Assembly: GCF_004349265.1 (NCBI RefSeq)
Contig: NZ_SMFL01000009.1
Span: 224,372 to 288,371 of the forward strand
DNA: 64,000 bases
Reading direction: 5' to 3'
From: Dyadobacter psychrotolerans
Lineage (GTDB): Bacteria > Bacteroidota > Bacteroidia > Cytophagales > Spirosomataceae
Shown: positions 61,848 to 64,000 of the stretch, piece after piece
Numbering within the stretch: position 1 is the stretch's first letter
Layout of the letters: every line of letters starts with the position of its first letter
The notes under the pieces: generated by a model
Seen by the model: the letters and a program-made list of their open reading frames with translations, nothing else
Database searches by the model: none
What the model was told of the DNA's origin: nothing
Position numbers and translations under genes: made by a program

Positions 61848-62528
61848 TTATGATACCCATCCGAAATAAATTGAGATTGGCATCAGTGCAAAAAGAAGGG
61901 GAATAACGATTGAATATGCTGTTCCAATAAATGAAACCAGCCCGTTGTACTTTATGTGATTCCAGCCCATGGTTTGAAAAGCACTTTTAAAGCCGTGAAG
62001 CAAATGCCAGAACAGGGAAATGCAGCCGAGTACATAAATCAGAACCACTAACGGATTTTGGAAAATATCCAGCATCATCTGATAGAGGTTCAATTCTTCA
62101 CCGGTAGCAAACTGATTGGAACGGTTAGGAATCCAAAAGTGAGCGGTATGGATTACCAAAAAGATCAGAAGCAAAGTACCAAGCAAACCCATACTGCGCG
62201 AATACCACGTACTGTTGGCAGAAGGATTGCTGACCTTGTAACCAATCGGGCGAGCCGCTGCATTGGTTTTCCAAAGCATAAGTCCGTCTACGATATGAAT
62301 CAGAAAGCCGGCAACAAGACCGATCTCAAGCGTACGGATAATAGGATTGGTACCCATAAAATGGCCCCAGTGCGTAAAAGTTTCACCGCCGTCATTATAA
62401 AAAATCATGGCGTTGATTCCAGCATGGATAACCAAAAAAGTTATTAAAAAAAGTCCGGTAAGAGCCATCAAAAGTTTTTTACCGATGGAACTCGTTAACG
62501 TTTGTGTAAACCACGACATAGGAAACAC
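61848..62528 (-). CDS. sdhC: Succinate dehydrogenase cytochrome b subunit
   Basis: A 226 aa membrane subunit with five helices, the single-subunit diheme anchor of type-B succinate:quinone oxidoreductases. Conserved His ligands for heme are visible in helix 1 (FLVIHAGINAM), near GFLIHIVDGLMLW, in FLVIHTAHFWIP and in FWHLLHGFKSAFQTMGW. It binds menaquinone and anchors SdhAB. It is the first gene of the operon and has a good promoter just upstream. Confidence 0.94.
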   Translation of the reverse strand: MFPMSWFTQTLTSSIGKKLLMALTGLFLITFLVIHAGINAMIFYNDGGETFTHWGHFMGTNPIIRTLEIGLVAGFLIHIVDGLMLWKTNAAARPIGYKVSNPSANSTWYSRSMGLLGTLLLIFLVIHTAHFWIPNRSNQFATGEELNLYQMMLDIFQNPLVVLIYVLGCISLFWHLLHGFKSAFQTMGWNHIKYNGLVSFIGTAYSIVIPLLFALMPISIYFGWVS

Positions 62529-62571
62529 GAATGGTTTTAGTGCAAAAAAAAGAGGTATATTTAGAACGATT

Positions 62572-62602
62572 CAAAGGTATACCACAAACCTATGCGACAC
62601 AA
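62572..62602 (-). promoter_or_regulatory. Promoter of sdhCAB
   Basis: On the minus strand TTG (62602-62600) and the perfect -7 box TACCTTTG (62579-62572) are 20 nt apart. It is 44 nt upstream of sdhC. Confidence 0.72.
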
Positions 62603-62807
62603 TAAAACAAACTCATTTTTATAAAACTGGGGATAATTTATAATCATTATTAAGAATCAGAATATTGAAGCTTCATACATTTCTTTAAGTTTGTCACCAG
62701 GTGTATAATGAGAACAAATAATCCTTATGATAAGGTTTTCTTAGTACACATTTTTTCTATCATTTTTCGTTCAGGATATAACTCTTTGTTCGTTAAGAAA
62801 GATCAGC

Positions 62808-64000
62808 ATGATGAATTCTCTTCTACGGTATCGGCTTTGCCCATTTTTTATTCTACTATTTCTGTGCAGCTATCAGGCGAGCGCTACACACTTTCGTGCA
62901 GGAGAAATTACCGCACGAAAAATTTCCTCCCTTACCTATGAGGTTAAACTAACCGCATATTTTGACGTCAGCCCCAGAGGGAAACCAGCTGCCGATGCAG
63001 CAACACAGGTTAACTTTTACTTTGGAGTACCTGGCCCGAACACAACCAAAACTTTAAAGGTGGTACAGCGAGATCCATCTTCTGTCAGGAATATTGGTTT
63101 AAATACAACGGTAAATGAATATGTTACTACATATACCTTTCCATCAGCAGCCGCTTATGAAATCTCTGTCGAGATGGATAACCGTAATGAGGGCACGCTT
63201 AATATCAACAATGGAATTAATACACAGAGTATCAATTTCTTTGTACATTCCATCTTACTCATAAACAGCTCAATAGGATCTAACCAGACACCGGTTCTTT
63301 TAAATGCACCAATCGATCTGGCAGCAGTGGGACAACGATATATCCACAATCCCGGCGCCTTTGATGCTGATGGTGATAGTCTTTCATACAAATTATATGT
63401 TCCACAGCAATCTCTTGGCGGAGGCGTGGGAAGAGACGTTGTTTACAAAGATCCAACTCAGGTTACTCCTCCGGGTGCAACCGAAGCTGGTGCAAGCCCG
63501 GCAACGTTTAATATGAATCCGATTACAGGTGATCTTACCTGGGATGCTCCGGTAACTGCCGGACAATACAATGTTGCTTTTGTCGTAGAAGAATGGCGGG
63601 ATGGCGTGCGGATTGGCCAGATTATAAGAGATATGCAAATTTTGGTCGAAGACGCTCGCAACGACCGGCCCTTACTGGATCCGCTGGCGGACATCTGCGT
63701 TGAAGCAGGAACACGCATCAGCCAGCTCATCAGGGCAACAGATAAAAACGGCGACAGGCTCACACTTACTTCCAATGGTGGGGTGTATGAAAGCACACTG
63801 GTCGCTCCGGCTGTGGCAACCTTTACCCCCCAGACAAATGCAATAGGTACCGTTACAGGTCAGTTCGTTTGGCAGACAGGCTGTAACCACATCCGCCTGG
63901 AACCTTACGATGTGCTCTTCAAAGTGGAAGATGCAGCAGGACCCAGTGTGCCTAATCCAAGTCTATTCCGCAAGCTGGTCGATATCACCACCATGAACAT
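62808..64000 (+). CDS. Large secreted surface protein, 5' part (runs off window)
   Basis: An open frame from ATG 62808 (a second ATG follows at once) to the window end, 397 codons so far, no stop. It starts with a signal peptide (CPFFILLFLCSYQASA) and then THFRAGEITARK, the opening of a group of big Bacteroidota surface proteins that often end with gliding-motility/type IX secretion C-terminal domains. Repeated beta-rich modules with putative-Ig features follow (DADGDSLSYKLYVPQ, MNPITGDLTWDAPVTAGQYNVAFVVEEWRDG, DKNGDRLTLTSNG, FVWQTGCNHIRLEPYDVLFKVED). A C-terminal secretion signal cannot be seen here and is an expectation. Confidence 0.82.
   Translation, partial: MMNSLLRYRLCPFFILLFLCSYQASATHFRAGEITARKISSLTYEVKLTAYFDVSPRGKPAADAATQVNFYFGVPGPNTTKTLKVVQRDPSSVRNIGLNTTVNEYVTTYTFPSAAAYEISVEMDNRNEGTLNINNGINTQSINFFVHSILLINSSIGSNQTPVLLNAPIDLAAVGQRYIHNPGAFDADGDSLSYKLYVPQQSLGGGVGRDVVYKDPTQVTPPGATEAGASPATFNMNPITGDLTWDAPVTAGQYNVAFVVEEWRDGVRIGQIIRDMQILVEDARNDRPLLDPLADICVEAGTRISQLIRATDKNGDRLTLTSNGGVYESTLVAPAVATFTPQTNAIGTVTGQFVWQTGCNHIRLEPYDVLFKVEDAAGPSVPNPSLFRKLVDITTMN

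Noticed and set aside
62708..62941. Short plus-strand frame at the window end
   Set aside because: The frame starting at 62808 in another phase has a signal peptide and continues open to the window end with coherent surface-protein sequence.

Overview
The window reads as a chromosomal segment of a Bacteroidota bacterium, most probably a Cytophagales member close to Dyadobacter (family-level guess from protein content only). Supporting signs are the Bacteroidota-type promoters (TTG, about 20 nt, TAnnTTTG), a type-B succinate dehydrogenase (C-A-B), lipoproteins with relaxed lipoboxes, the ApbE/DUF3570/DUF4266 operon, and small families found mainly in this phylum. No rRNA, tRNA, insertion sequence, prophage or CRISPR array was recognised, and no gene-free stretch exceeds 300 bases.

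Layout: 0.1-5.6 kb, a large alpha-2-macroglobulin lipoprotein. 5.6-6.7 kb, a HigA antitoxin with a decayed higB, then a YdcZ-type transporter. 6.7-9.1 kb, nuoIJK without neighbouring nuoH or nuoL; NuoI carries a long Pro/Lys repeat tail. 9.2-14.3 kb, thioredoxin-like protein, methylglyoxal synthase, glycosyltransferase, a MntA/HepT toxin-antitoxin pair and a heparinase-like lyase. 14.5-18.7 kb, heme uptake and breakdown (hmuTUVS plus a small conserved gene). 19-27 kb, a dicarboxylate symporter, a DUF433/DUF5615 pair, an M3 peptidase, and an epimerase with two glycosyltransferases. 27-28.2 kb, an Rrf2 regulator and a metzincin-like protein.

28.3-34.4 kb is the most unusual part. It is visibly AT-richer in its middle and encodes a bacteriocin-like system: HlyD adaptor, C39-peptidase ABC exporter, two small double-glycine-leader peptides with GxxxG motifs, two CPBP (Abi) membrane proteins as candidate immunity factors, a small HTH protein whose C-terminus contains a textbook double-glycine leader followed by a 26-residue Cys-containing tail, and a divergent XRE regulator. 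The exporter is interrupted by an in-frame TAG between its catalytic His and Asp, and one CPBP gene by an in-frame TAA. The cassette therefore looks partly decayed, or it uses readthrough, or the sequence has errors at these sites.

34.5-39 kb: fused beta-oxidation enzyme with a MarR regulator, and a TlpA-like lipoprotein. 39-45.5 kb: the first part of a division/cell-wall cluster (rsmH, ftsL-like, PBP with PASTA, murE, mraY), which then stops. 45.7-50.3 kb: DUF4136 lipoprotein, aroB, and a four-gene flavinyl-transferase operon. 50.6-57.2 kb: VOC protein, acyltransferase, kinase-like/HAD pair, YifB-type ATPase and OmpH-like protein. 57.3-58.9 kb: a DUF234-type AAA ATPase preceded by two tandem long hairpins. 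58.9-62.6 kb: sdhCAB. The last 1.2 kb begins a large secreted surface protein that runs off the window.
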